Shown here in pieces: positions 44,579-55,717 of a stretch of DNA of 64,000 nt (the stretch's first letter is position 1; each line of letters opens with the position of its first letter). This stretch comes from Ampullaceana balthica (taxonomy: Eukaryota; Mollusca; Gastropoda; Lymnaeidae). The position numbers and the translations under genes are program-made. The notes below the pieces were generated by a model. That model had not been told where the DNA came from. It saw only the letters and a list, made by a program, of their open reading frames with translations, and made no database searches. The stretch covers positions 434,001 to 498,000 of the forward strand of contig CALYLW010000315.1 in NCBI GenBank assembly GCA_944989445.1, in the 5' to 3' direction.

Positions 44579-44589
44579 GCCTAGAGCAA

Positions 44590-45050
44590 CACAATGCCAT
44601 GACACATTCAATTAAAAGCCAGCATTAGGGACTAGAAGCAACCCGCTTCATTACAAGGAAATTTCTATCTAAAAATGTTTCTTGACAAAATGACCTTTTC
44701 TTGAAGCATTACAAACGCCCTTTACTTTAAGAATAGAAGGCGTAGACCTAAAAATAATAATGATAAATGTACAGTCCCACTGGTATTTCACTGCTCACAC
44801 TTTGTCACTCACGCCGCTGAGTCTGCTTCAATAACCAATTTTTCATCAAAAATGTGTTACATCGTATTATAGTTTCAAAATAGAACACACCAATTGTGCA
44901 TGCCATGTTTGTTTATTATTATTGTTTCTTTCCAATAATTCACCTATCTTGCTGGTTTGTTTGTCCTGTGTAAAATTGTGTTGTTTACCAATGTCACGTG
45001 GCCCTCGGGGAACAAAATATAGTCTTTCATAACAGAAAAGATGGTCGAAT
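44590..45050. other. Non-coding DNA, nothing recognised
   Basis: No gene or repeat is supported. Confidence 0.35.
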
Positions 45051-45051
45051 A

Positions 45052-45197
45052 AGGCAATCAGGAGAGCAGAGTTGTATTAGGCAATCATGAGAGCAGGGTC
45101 CAATTTAATAGGTAATCGAGAGAACAGGGTGGAATTAGGCAATCAGGAGAATAGGGTGGAATTAGGCAATCAGGAGAGCAGAGTTGAATTAGGCAAG
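45052..45197. repeat. Short minisatellite of about 27-32 bp, 5 copies
   Basis: The unit contains GAATTAGGCAATCAGGAGAG with CAG(A/G)G. Copies differ in length by a few bases. Confidence 0.85.
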
Positions 45198-45199
45198 TA

Positions 45200-45535
45200 A
45201 TGTGAGAGTTAATGGCTGTGACGTCAGCGATGGCGTTTAAAAAAATAGAATTTAAAAAAAAATTAAGATAAATACAAACACACCGTGTGTTAGTGTACTC
45301 GAGTACTACAAGAGAATTAAATATTGACAAAAAAACAATCTCATTTAGAAATCCGAGGCATTCCTATCATTGACAGGTTAAAACTTATTAAAGGTAGAAA
45401 ATAGTTTTAAATGGGCGCTGAGAAATGAGGATAAGCACCCAAGACTCAGCCCACGTCGCCCACATGACCTTAATAATATGTTATGTAATTGAAGCGTTTA
45501 GAAATGAATACTATCGCTATGAAATAGCTATGGCC
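45200..45535. other. Non-coding DNA before the LINE
   Basis: No feature is supported. Confidence 0.3.
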
Positions 45536-45536
45536 A

Positions 45537-46265
45537 TGGCGAGACTGGGAAGAGAGTAGGACTCAATATAAACATTCAAAAAACAAAAATTTTGAAAATA
45601 AACTTCCTACAAGATGGAGTCATCCAAGTAGAAAACCGCAACCTGGAGCAAGTAAACAACTTTGTATACCTTGGGAGTGTGGTCAGTGTATCAGGGGGAA
45701 CAGATGAGGACATCGAACGAAGAATAAATTTGGCGCGACAGGCTTTTGCCAATCTGAAACAGGTCTGGAGATCTACACACATCTCTGTCAAAACAAAAGT
45801 AAGGATCTTTAACACCAATGTTAAAACGGTCCTACTCTATGGATCCGAAACATGTCGGAAGACAGAGACAACAAAAAATAGACTCCAGACCGTTGTTAAC
45901 AGATGCCTGAGAAATATTCTGAAAATAAACTGGTTCGATAAGGTCGAAAACTCTAAGCTGTGGGAGAGGTGTGGACAAAGAACAGTAGAACAACAAATCA
46001 TGGAAAGAAAGTGGAGATGGATTGGACACACCCTCAGGAAAGATAACAGCAGGGCTAGGCAGGCCTTAGATTGGAACCCTCAGGGCAAACGACAACGAGG
46101 AAGACCCAAGCGTACATGGAGAAGGAGCATGTTGGACGAGGCTGGAAGGACTGGGAAGAGCTGGGAAGAATTGAAGCGACTGGCAAGGGACCGTGTAGAG
46201 TGGCGAGCTTTGACAGAGGCCCTATGTTCCACAAGGAACTCAAAGGACAAATGATGATGATGATG
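45537..46265 (+). mobile_element. Non-LTR retrotransposon, 5'-truncated: end of reverse transcriptase and C-terminal domain
   Basis: One open frame to a TGA at about 46254 covers the last part of a LINE pol ORF. It has ETGKRVGLNINIQKTKIL (thumb region), VNNFVYLGSVVS, RINLARQAFANLKQVW, VLLYGSETC, CLRNILKINW, RWIGHTLRK and GKRQRGRPKRTWRR, in the order usual for these elements. The ORF is followed by an (ATG)n-like tail (ATGATGATGATGG), typical of RTE-like and related LINEs. The catalytic palm and the endonuclease are missing. The clade is not settled from this part alone. The frame has no stop over about 235 codons, so the insertion is fairly young. Confidence 0.85.
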
Positions 46266-46402
46266 GCCAATAGATAATAAACGTAGATGAAAACGTAGGT
46301 GAAATGAAGGCCGACGTTTAAAAAAAAAGAAAGAAAACATTTGATCTTATTGTGAAATTATATTTTCTGCGTAGTGAGGTAGTAATTGATAATAGGTAGT
46401 AA

Positions 46403-46550
46403 TCCTACATAATAAAAGGCAAGTTTCTGTCCTTTCTGTCCTTTCTGTCCCGTCATCTATAGCGATTGGTCCCTCAAACACATATGACTCCTACAGCCAA
46501 TCACTAGCGGAAAAAAATGTACTTATTACGCGGAGGATCAAAACGAGTTA
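46403..46550 (+). mobile_element. 5' end of a Helitron-like element
   Basis: After an A, TCCTACATAATAAAAGGCAA begins a stretch matching 15072-15180 (TTTCTGTCCCGTCATCTATA, GATTGGTCCCTCAAACAC, CAGCCAATCACTAGCGG). No 3' end was found before the TTG-rich tract. Confidence 0.55.
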
Positions 46551-46680
46551 TTTTTGGTGCAGTTTTTTTGTCATAATTCATTATGTTGTTCCCATCTTGA
46601 AGTGATGCCTGCCGCTTATTCCAATGACAATACTGCTTTTTCGTTGATGGTCCTGGGGAGAAGTGGCAAGTGTTTTTTTA

Positions 46681-47037
46681 GTGTTGTTTTTTTTTGCTGT
46701 TATTGTTGTTGTTGTTTTGTTGTTGTTGTTTTTTGTTTTTGTTTTGTTGTTGTTTTGTGGTTGTTGTTATTGTTTTGTTATTGTTGCTGTTGTTGCTGTA
46801 GTTGTTGTTCTGTTGTTGTTGTTTTGTTGTTTTTGTTTTGTTGTTGTTGCTGTTGTTGTTTTGTTGTTGTTTTTTGTTTTGTTGTTGTTGTTTTGTTTTT
46901 GTTACTGTTGTTGTTGTTGTTTTTGTTGTTGTTGTTGCTGTTGTTGTTGTTGTTTTTGCTGTTTTTGTTGTTGTTGTTGCTGTTGCTGTTCTTGTTGTTG
47001 ATTTTGTTGTTTTTGCTGTTTTTGTTGTTGTTGTTGT
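46681..47037. repeat. TTG-rich microsatellite tract, about 350 bp
   Basis: A degenerate (TTG)n/(TTTTG)n run. All six frames stay open for long stretches, giving Cys/Val/Leu-rich or Asn/Thr/Lys-rich artefacts that are not genes. Confidence 0.97.
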
Positions 47038-47262
47038 CCACATCCCTTGCCCTGCGACGACAATAAAACGCTTCAGCATAAAAACTACCAAAACATAGCG
47101 TCCATGAACTTCACAGGTCACCCTACACTTATTCCCGTCCTTGGGCGGGCTTTGTTACTAGTAATTTATAAAACGAGTTACTGAACTAATTAAATTCCAA
47201 ATATTCCAGCTGAAAACAATGGTGCTGTTTGGAGGGGGAAAATAATAAATTGATTACTTGTA
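47038..47262. other. Non-coding DNA, nothing recognised
   Basis: A short CCCGTCCTTGGGCGGG palindrome lies at about 47141; nothing else is seen. Confidence 0.35.
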
Positions 47263-47765
47263 AAAATCATTACACTTCATTTGCTAAAGCAAGACAATAA
47301 TTACGAACTGGCCGTTCTCTGTCACAACTTCTTTTCGGACTCATGCCCATCGTATCTTACTGAACTTTTGTCGGTCTACTCACCCACTCGCCAGCTACGA
47401 TCTTCTGCAGACACACGCGTTCTCTCTGTTCCTACGACACGCACCAAAACATTTGGTGAAAGTTCGTTCCTTTTTTGTGCAGCCAAACAATGGAATTCTC
47501 TACCATTATACTTAGTCTACGTAGTATTCAAACAACCAAGTCCTTCAAGACTGCACTTAAGACACATCTTTTCAAAATTTATTTTCAAAATTAATGATAC
47601 AACATTTTTTATAAATGATTAACGTAGCTTATGTATAATGTACTGTAATTTGTGTGTTTGTTATGATATGAAAGTTAATTTAATACTTATAGGTATGTCA
47701 TTTCTTTCATGTAAAGCACTGTGAGCCCAGTTCCTTACTGGGATACAGCGCTATATAAATAATCA

Positions 47766-47797
<32 letters not shown>
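47263..47797 (+). mobile_element. LINE 3' end (CR1/L2-like) with (ATT)n tail
   Basis: The frame at 47281-47622 reads FFSDSCPSYLTELLSVYSPT, RQLRSSADTRVLSVPTTRTK and FGESSFLFCAAKQWNSLP. This is the well-known C-terminal block of L2/CR1-type pol proteins (YL.DLL..Y.P.R.LRSS...F.......WN.LP). The 3' UTR ends TACAGCGCTATATAAATAAT followed by (ATT)n at 47768-47796. It is 5'-truncated. Confidence 0.85.
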
Positions 47798-47799
<2 letters not shown>

Positions 47800-48236
47800 T
47801 AAGGAATGATCTTTTGTCCTTGTGGTAGATTTTAGATTTCTGGAATTTTCTAATATAAAATAAGATTCGGTGGATAAATCATAATGTAGATAGAGAGATG
47901 AGTTTTATGACATGCGTAACAATGAAAACAAATAAATCCAATATAAATTTAAAATAAATACGGGGACACTGTAAACGTAGAAGAATGCGATTGACTGAAA
48001 CAATACCTCAACCCGATAACTAAGCCACACAGAAGAAACCAAGCTGATGTACATTACAGAAAACAAACTGGGCAGTACAGATAAAATGTTTTGTTTTTTT
48101 TCTCGTTTTTTATAAAATGTTATTACGGAGTCTTAACAAGAAATATATTTAAGGCAGAAATACAAAACATAATAGAAATCTAGAACTGAGATGGAAAAAA
48201 GAAAATGTCACTAAACTACTCATTTAACCGTTAAAC
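47800..48236. other. Non-coding DNA before the 82-bp array
   Basis: No feature is supported. Confidence 0.35.
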
Positions 48237-49220
48237 CTTTTGTGAATAGACCTACTTGATAGTAAGTTATAATAATATTTATATACTAGACTCCCCGCGG
48301 CGTAGCATGCGCCGCAGACTTTTGTGAATAGACCTACTTGATAGTAAGTTATAATAATATTTATATACTAGACTCCCCGCGGCGTAGCATGCGCCGCAGA
48401 CTTTTGTGAATAGACCTACTTGATAGTAAGTTATAATAATATTTATATACTAGACTCCCCGCGGCGTAGCATGCGCCGCAGACTTTTGTGAATAGACCTA
48501 CTTGATAGTAAGTTATAATAATATTTATATACTAGACTCCCCGCGGCGTAGCATGCGCCGCAGACTTTTGTGAATAGACCTACTTGATAGTAAATTATAA
48601 TAATATTTATATACTAGACTCCCCGCGGCGTAGCATGCGCCGCAGACTTTTGTGAATAGACCTACTTGATAGTAAGTTATAATAATATTTATATACTAGA
48701 CTCCCCGCGGCGTAGCATGCGCCGCAGACTTTTGTGAATAGACCTACTTGATAGTAAGTTATAATAATATTTATATACTAGACTCCCCGCGGCGTAGCAT
48801 GCGCCGCAGACTTTTGTGAATAGACCTACTTGATAGTAAGTTATAATAATATTTATATACTAGACTCCCCGCGGCGTAGCATGCGCCGCAGACTTTTGTG
48901 AATAGACCTACTTGATAGTAAGTTATAATAATATTTATATACTAGACTCCCCGCGGCGTAGCATGCGCCGCAGACTTTTGTGAATAGACCTACTTGATAG
49001 TAAGTTATAATAATATTTATATACTAGACTCCCCGCGGCGTAGCATGCGCCGCAGACTTTTGTGAATAGACCTACTTGATAGTAAGTTATAATAATATTT
49101 ATATACTAGACTCCCCGCGGCGTAGCATGCGCCGCAGACTTTTGTGAATAGACCTACTTGATAGTAAGTTATAATAATATTTATATACTAGACTCCCCGC
49201 GGCGTAGCATGCGCCGCAGA
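48237..49220 (-). repeat. 12 x 82-bp array of a Helitron 3' end plus its flank
   Basis: Twelve exact-length units run from 48237 to 49220; the only difference noticed is one base near 48590. On the minus strand each unit holds TCTGCGGCGCATGCTACG, closing a GC-rich hairpin, then GGGGAGT, CTAG and T. This is the 3' terminus seen in Helitrons, followed by 48 bases of AT-rich flank ending CACAAAAG. The same type of terminus is at 14520-14540. The array borders a Helitron-like body to its right. Confidence 0.9.
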
Positions 49221-49425
49221 CTTGCTCATGGAGAGTGCAAAGAAAGTGGAGAAGGAACGACACAAACTACAGCACGAATAAATCAAAACAATGCGAGTGA
49301 ACGTCGGTTTGACTGCCGACTCATTGTTGGTTTCGAGACATTCGCACTGTGGTTATCTACCTGCCCACCACCCTTTACCACATTAGCTTGCCAACCATGA
49401 ACTGTGATTGGCCGACCCTAGCGAG
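49221..49425 (-). mobile_element. Helitron-like body, split by the 11.7 kb element
   Basis: The sequence from GACTTGCTCATGG to GGCCGACCCTAGCGAG matches 1110-1320 in order. It resumes at 61169 with AGCGAGGGTCAGCCATGTT. Reading minus, its 3' side is the 82-bp array. No Rep/helicase ORF was seen. Confidence 0.6.
49420..49425. repeat. Left target-site duplication AGCGAG
   Basis: It is repeated exactly at 61169-61174. With the preceding CT the match can be read as 8 bp (CTAGCGAG), at the cost of an unequal element end. Confidence 0.85.
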
Positions 49426-49499
49426 AGTAGTATTAGATGGCGCTATCAGGTAGTATTGACCCCACTTTCGGGAGGTGGGTGACGTCACTTCTGGTTCCG

Positions 49500-49760
49500 C
49501 CTACTTCCGGTTCAAGATGGCGGTACTTCCGGTTCAAGATGGCGGTACTTCCGGTTCAAGATGGCGGCACTTCCGGTTCAAGATGGCACCACTTCCGGTT
49601 CCGGTCCAAGATGGCGCCACTTCCGTTTCCGGTCCAAGGTAGCATGGTTCCGGTGGGTGCGTGCCAAGATGGCGATGTGGGACGTGTTGGACAAGATGGC
49701 GACCCGGACACGTGGTGGATCCAAGATGGCGACCGGCTGGTCAGGTGATGGTGGTAAAGG
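49500..49760 (+). promoter_or_regulatory. Left terminal array of ETS-like and YY1-like motifs
   Basis: A 22-bp unit, ACTTCCGGTTCAAGATGGCG plus GT, is repeated about four times, followed by looser copies (CAAGATGGCG with spacing) to 49735 and again at 49903. ACTTCCGG is the ETS/GABP core and AAGATGGCGG is the YY1 core. Both are known promoter elements of animal genes, and here they are combined in every unit. No promoter activity is shown by sequence alone. Confidence 0.65.
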
Positions 49761-50378
49761 ACAACAATTGTAAAATTGATTTTAAAAACTTAATTTTCCT
49801 TTATTTTATTTAATTAAATTTTAATTTAAGGGGCAATAAGCGTGTAATGAATTAAATATTTAAAGCGTTATTTCCTCTATTTTGACTTGTGTGTGTGTGT
49901 GTGCCAAGATGGCGACCCGGACACGTGGTTTGACAAGATGGCTGGTCAGGTGATAATAACATGTCATATTTTTATACAATTTTATAAATGGCAATAAGCC
50001 AGTAATTGAATTTGAAAACTTAATTTCCCTTTGTTTTTGAATGGTTCTCAATTATTATTATTATTAATTTTATTTTGAATTTTGATCGATTGGTTCTCAA
50101 TGTATAATAATACTACAATGTATCTAATTACAACAACACGAGGTAAAACAAAACAAGTATCGTACAATTTTCGGCATTTATTAATTATAAAATTTGACTG
50201 TTTCAAACAATTATAAGGTAAGTCGTTAAGTTTTAACATATATTTACAATAACATGTTAATTTAAGTTCAATTCATATAAATTATTTACAGTTATTATAA
50301 GTATAAAACACATAAAGTATGTACAGTTCATTTATGTACAAATATATATGTACAAATACATACATTTAATTTCAACTC

Positions 50379-50885
50379 TCATGTATGCACCCTTAGAAGT
50401 CTTTTCAAATATGCATTATGAGCAAACACAGCAGAACAGGTATCACATATGTAGGATTTGTCTTTAGGGTGAGTTTCTTTATGTAGTGTTAAACTGGATC
50501 TGTGGTGAAATGAAGCTGAACAGATGTCACATTTGTAGGGGTTTTCAATGGTGTGATGTCCTCTATGTACAGTTAAATGTGATTTTTGAGTAAAAGATAA
50601 AAAAAACAAATGTCACATACATATAATCTCTGTCCTATGTGTTGTCTTTGGTGACATATTAAATTTGAATAAAAAACAAATACAGCAGAACATATGTCAC
50701 ATTTGTAAGATTCCTCACTTGTGTGCTGTATTAGGTGTCTCTTTAACTGTGAATTTTTAGCAAATGCTTCAGAACATTTATCACAACCGTAGGGTTTTTT
50801 CTCCATTATGTTTTCTTTCATGAAGTTTTAAAGCTGAATGATAGGAAAAGGAAACAGAACAAATATCACATATGTAGCGTTTCAT
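50379..50885 (-). pseudogene. C2H2 zinc-finger gene, left-arm copy, broken
   Basis: This is the mirror copy of the gene at 59452-59956. It shares the A6 frame break after finger 1. In addition a T run near 50600 has two more bases than in the right arm, which shifts frame inside finger 4 (CDICFFYLLLKNH instead of CDICFLSFTQKSH). Finger 6 reads KRLLRVH where the right arm reads KRHLRVH, losing a zinc ligand. Fingers 2, 3 and 5 are kept. It has therefore decayed after the arms were formed. Confidence 0.85.
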
Positions 50886-53800
50886 GTTGTTAGGCGAGGT
50901 ATTTTGTTGGGGGTACCCCGTTGGATAGGTTTTGTTGTTGGTGGCGAATTTAATTATAATAACATAGTGGGGGCAGACGATGGTATAGGGTATAACCAGG
51001 AATGGTTTAGTATATATTATAATTAATTAGAGAAATTGAGGAGGAGTGGGGGGAAAATGGCGGATGTTGGCTGTTGGTGGGATGTTAGTATAGGTATGGT
51101 GGTATAAATTATGTACAGGAAATCATGAATTGGAGATAGAATGCCTTGGTTTAGGTTAAAATCAATAGGACAAACGAGGAGAGATGTTTGGATGGATGGA
51201 TGTTACCGCTTGATTTAATGGAAGTTTTATTAATAAATTAGTGGAGGTCCACGACAAGTAAGGTGTTGGTTTAGGTTAAAATAAATAATACAAACGAGGA
51301 GGGGGTGTGGATGGAGGGAAATTTCAGATATTGGTGGTTAATGTAAGGTTGTTTTCTTTGTAAATTTTAATATTTTTAGTAGTTTTATAGGATTATAATA
51401 GTAAATTATAGCTTTTGAACTCTTAGTGTGGGGTGTCTATGTTAAGAAAAGGTCTTTTTTGTTCGTAGTGTTTCTTAATTCTAGAGTTTCCACTAAGTTT
51501 ATGTGACAGTTTTAGTACTTCTCATTTTAGTATCATATATAATTTCTAAATTGAAGTCTGTTTGCTTTGTGTTTTTTCTTAATTAGAGTCGCTTACCTCT
51601 ATAGGTTTTTAAGTTTAAGGGTGTTTTCTTTGTTCCTTTTAGTAGTTTTAATAGATTCATAGCATTTTTAAAAATAAAAGTAGTGCTTCTTATCTTAGTA
51701 TCGGGATAGTTTTCTAAGTTTAAGGGTGTTTTCTTTCTTCCTTTTAATAGTTTAAATAGATTTCATAGTATTTTTTAAACAAAGGAGTGGCGCTCATGTT
51801 AGTGTAGATATAAGTCAAGAGGTCTTGTATGTTTCTTTTCTTAACTAGATGTGATCAGCTGGTGAACCTATTCCTTGTTGTAGGAAAAGGTCCTACACTA
51901 AATTTTCAAAACCTTAAGTTTAATTTTATAGAAATTTAAATTAATATATATATAAGTATAAGGTATATATGATATATGATATAATGCGAAATAGAACGGC
52001 CTTGCGAGAGTGAATTTAATTTAATATGTTAATGGATCCGTGACTATGAATACACCTTTTTAGCTCATTCGCTCGTTCGTCCATGAATTTTATTCATTCA
52101 TATTATTTGATAATAATACTAAGGATGTAATTATAATTTAAGTCATAATCTTAGTGTTATTTTATTACTAATAAATACTAAAGCATATATATTTTATACG
52201 AACCAATGAAAACAATGTATATTAAATATAAGTTTGCTAGGACTAGTGTTTACCGTAGTTACAACTATCGAACCACCGCTTACACTCATTTAAAAAAAAT
52301 ACATAGGCTTATTTATTAAAAATTTTATATTAAAATATCAATATAATGTTAAATTATGTGATATATTAAATTATGCGAAATGGAACGTCCTTGCGAGTAT
52401 GATTGATGTAACTTAAAGGAATTAGTGACTCTGCTCTGATGCTCTAGTTCTAGGTCATTTGACATTTGCTCGTTTGTCCTCGAACTTTATTATTTCATAC
52501 TATTTACTACTAATTCTAACGCTGTAATTATAATTAAAGTCATAAGCTTAGTGTAAGTTTATTACTAATAAACACCAAGGCATTTATTTTTATAAGGGCC
52601 AAGGAAAACAATATTTATTAAAACAAATCTATTTGTTAATAATTGACTACTATTACGCTAGGACTAGTGTTTACCGTAGTTACGACTAATCGAGTAATTG
52701 AATTTAAAAACTTAATTTCCCTTTATTTTATTTAATTAAATTAAAGTAAAGTATACAAAGAGTCTGTTGTCTTTTCATTTACTGTCATCTTTATGTGTCT
52801 GTATGTCAAAGGAACTATATATGTCATATGTCTGTATGTCAAAACTCACTTGGGATCTGGCAAGAGACTTTAGTGTAAACACAAAGATCTCTTTTCAAAT
52901 GTTGTAGAATAGAGAACGCAACAACTTTAGCAACTGACATTTATAGTCAAAAGTCTGCATGAAAAGACTTTCTACATGTAACGACAGGCACAAAGGTCAC
53001 AAGACGCCGTAGATAGCTTAACGCGGTGGACAGCCGATATCTTAAGCCCTGATAACAAGGAAATTTCTTCCCAATCTGCCGCGTGTACCTATGACCCGAG
53101 CAAAAATAAACAAAATAAAAGACAGGCGAAACGAACAATTCGCCTTGTTTACCGCTTTTAACTTTTTATCCTTGAGTAAAACAAGTTAATGTAAACACAT
53201 CTACGTTGAAAATCGAACTCATCGAAACAATCTCTCATACATATAAAACTCACATAACTTGTTTCTACAATTTGACATCATTACCTTTTCACTAACATAT
53301 TCCCCGACTAGTTGGCTACTACGACATGCTTTTCCTCACACGACTCAACTATCACTTTAACTTTTACATATGCCTAAATAAAAAATTGACCACCATTAAA
53401 AGAACTCCGGGGCTTTTTAAATTAGAATATCATGATGGGGAGTGTATGGTAGTAGTAAGACAAACCACTGTTTCGCGGACTATAACAACACACGCACAAA
53501 AGTCACAAGGCGTCCACAGTCGCTTAACGAAATGGACAGACGATATCGTAAAACCCTGATAACAAAGTCCAAAAATTGTCTCTCGATTATGTTTGACCGC
53601 TACGTAAACTATAGCGGCGCTACCGCGTGTACCGTTGCTCTCATAGGAGTCTCTTAACTTAGAACGATATGTTGAAAAAAATTTCAATATAAAGCATATC
53701 AACATTAAATTATTTTGTGTGTTAAAATTGTGAATGAATATAAAATACCAGTGTTTGGATTTTAAAAAATAAATAAATAAATAAACTACTTTAAGAGCAA

Positions 53801-54619
53801 TATAGCATCTATCTTGACACGGCAGCCTATGACATATCTGGGTCTTCAAACTCCCAGTGTCACTGCCCTCGTGACTTACCACTACATAGACCTAATAACG
53901 GGAACATACATAATTTCAAATTTTGGTGTCACATCATGCTATTACCAGATGCGGTCCGCACCCCCACAACCCGCTAGTAACACCGCCGATGAGAAACCGG
54001 TACAATAAACCAAAAAGTTTGCACCTCGTTCACCCATCTATCTATACAGGGGTTGACTTAAAAACAATTTTTTGTTTGAGTAGTGTAAGCTTTGAGTGTT
54101 AAAGTTATGTTTTACAAAGGTGAACTCATACTGTCACATGACAGGATTTTTTACATTAAGGCTCTAAGTTTTTCCCCCTTTTTAGTCTCGTGTTGTTAAT
54201 AGGTGTGATAGAAAGACCTCGGTAAAGACTTAATGAAGTTTTAGTTTTATGTTCTGTCCAAAATGGGCCCCTAACTAAGCAATAGATTGTTGTTTGGTTT
54301 TGTAGAAAAACAAATTGTATATGTAAGGTTGTACTCCAACCTAGACATTGTTTTGTCCAGGAGATATGAAGATGTTTTCTATGTACGTAGGGTTCAGAAA
54401 AGTTAAGGACTTGGGAGGAAACCACAATAACATAGGTTGTTGTACTAGGTGCGATGAAAGTGTTGTCAGATAAGTAAGGCTTAGAAAGACTTAGATACGG
54501 GCGGTAATCACAGCATGGACGGTTTTACCAACCCTTGGCTGAAGTTGGTCTGTTTGAGAAAACTTTAGAATCTATTTTAGGTACGGGGTGGTAGTCCCTA
54601 ACATGACCTGTAATGATGT

Positions 54620-55717
54620 ATGCTATGATACAGACAAAGTCAGTAAGGAGTGGTAGACGATATGATCGCGGGTTTAGGGGGTGGTAGTATAAGGGTGCGG
54701 GGAAGAAGTGTTTATGTTGTCGGCAACGGAGAACAAATGTATACCGTTGGGGTAATAGTAACAGGCTTGCATGGAGGTTACCGTTCGTGTTTGTAAAAGA
54801 GAGTAAAGGAAACGGTATTGTGTTGATCACGAACTAAGTAGGAAGGGAGAATAAAGATATGCTGCTCGAGTAATGGTAAACTTGTATAAAGACAGACGAT
54901 CGTGATAAATAATGGGGTGGTCATGTTTTCTTTTAAGTGAGGGTTATCAATTTTTTTTTCTCCCTGGAGCAACATTTAACAACATCATTGCTTCATCTTT
55001 CTTCCTTCGTTTGTTTGTGGTTGTAACTCTATTTCATTTTGTTGCGTGTGAGCACAGCCTACCGAGTTGGGAGAATCATGTCACTTGACATGGGAGAATC
55101 ACTAATGATTCTTAGTTGTGACACAACATACCCTAAAGATGGTTATAAGACATTAACGATAGATGATAATAAGTCTGAGGACACATTATCTCAGCTTAGA
55201 GAAATTGTGACTTGACTACCCCTCTGGATCGGTCACTAAGGTGTAACAAGGGGGTGACTTAAAAACAACGCCAACCCCCTTTGCCTCCTTTTCCCCTTTA
55301 GCTTTTGTTATAACCTAATTCTCTCCCCTCTTCGCATGTACTGTTATGTGAAACTTAAACTTGAACTTCCCATTTTCTAAAACACTTTAACCAAACAAAT
55401 ATGTCCACATTAAACTTCCCTCTGTACCAGACATCCCTCCTTACGTTGACTCCTAAACCTTCTAGTATTCTTACACGCTCTAATATTAATTTTACAACAG
55501 CCCTCCTCAACTAGACTCCAAGACTTTTACGCCAGCTTCCCGGTATACTTTTAACAAACATCCTTATTCGTATCTACGTATCTCACTCCATCGCTTGTGT
55601 TTTTGCTTCATCTGTTTTAAACAGATTGAACTTACCGATGTCAAACATACTAGTAACCATACCCTTATCTGTTTGATTCACTCATTGACCCTAAAACTCA
55701 CCCTATGTCATTAATTA
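54620..55717. other. Unique spacer at the centre of the palindrome
   Basis: About 1.1 kb without an inverted partner. A minus-strand open frame (54525-54830) spans its left border but has no recognisable domain. The left half is purine-rich on the plus strand. A phrase GGGGTGACTTAAAAACAACG at about 55250 resembles GGGGTTGACTTAAAAACAA at 54050 in the left arm, and its inverse near 56270 in the right arm. Confidence 0.6.

Larger units (their letters stand above)
49426..54619. repeat. Left arm of the inverted repeat
   Basis: It matches the right arm in reverse almost base for base. For example the frame at 53430-53882 (minus) and its mirror at 56455-56907 (plus) encode 150 residues with only three differences, near residues 56-57 and 66. 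The zinc-finger copy in this arm is damaged. It is about 257 bp shorter than the right arm, mainly because the right arm has extra copies of a terminal block. Confidence 0.9.

Noticed and set aside
45576..46340. Several minus-strand frames
   Set aside because: Shadows of the LINE pol frame at 45537-46254.
46554..47121. Long Cys/Val/Leu-rich and Asn/Thr-rich open frames
   Set aside because: They are translations of a TTG-rich microsatellite, open in all frames.
49437..49773. Open frames over the ETS/YY1-like array
   Set aside because: The repeat period and the overlap of several frames explain them; they have no protein likeness.
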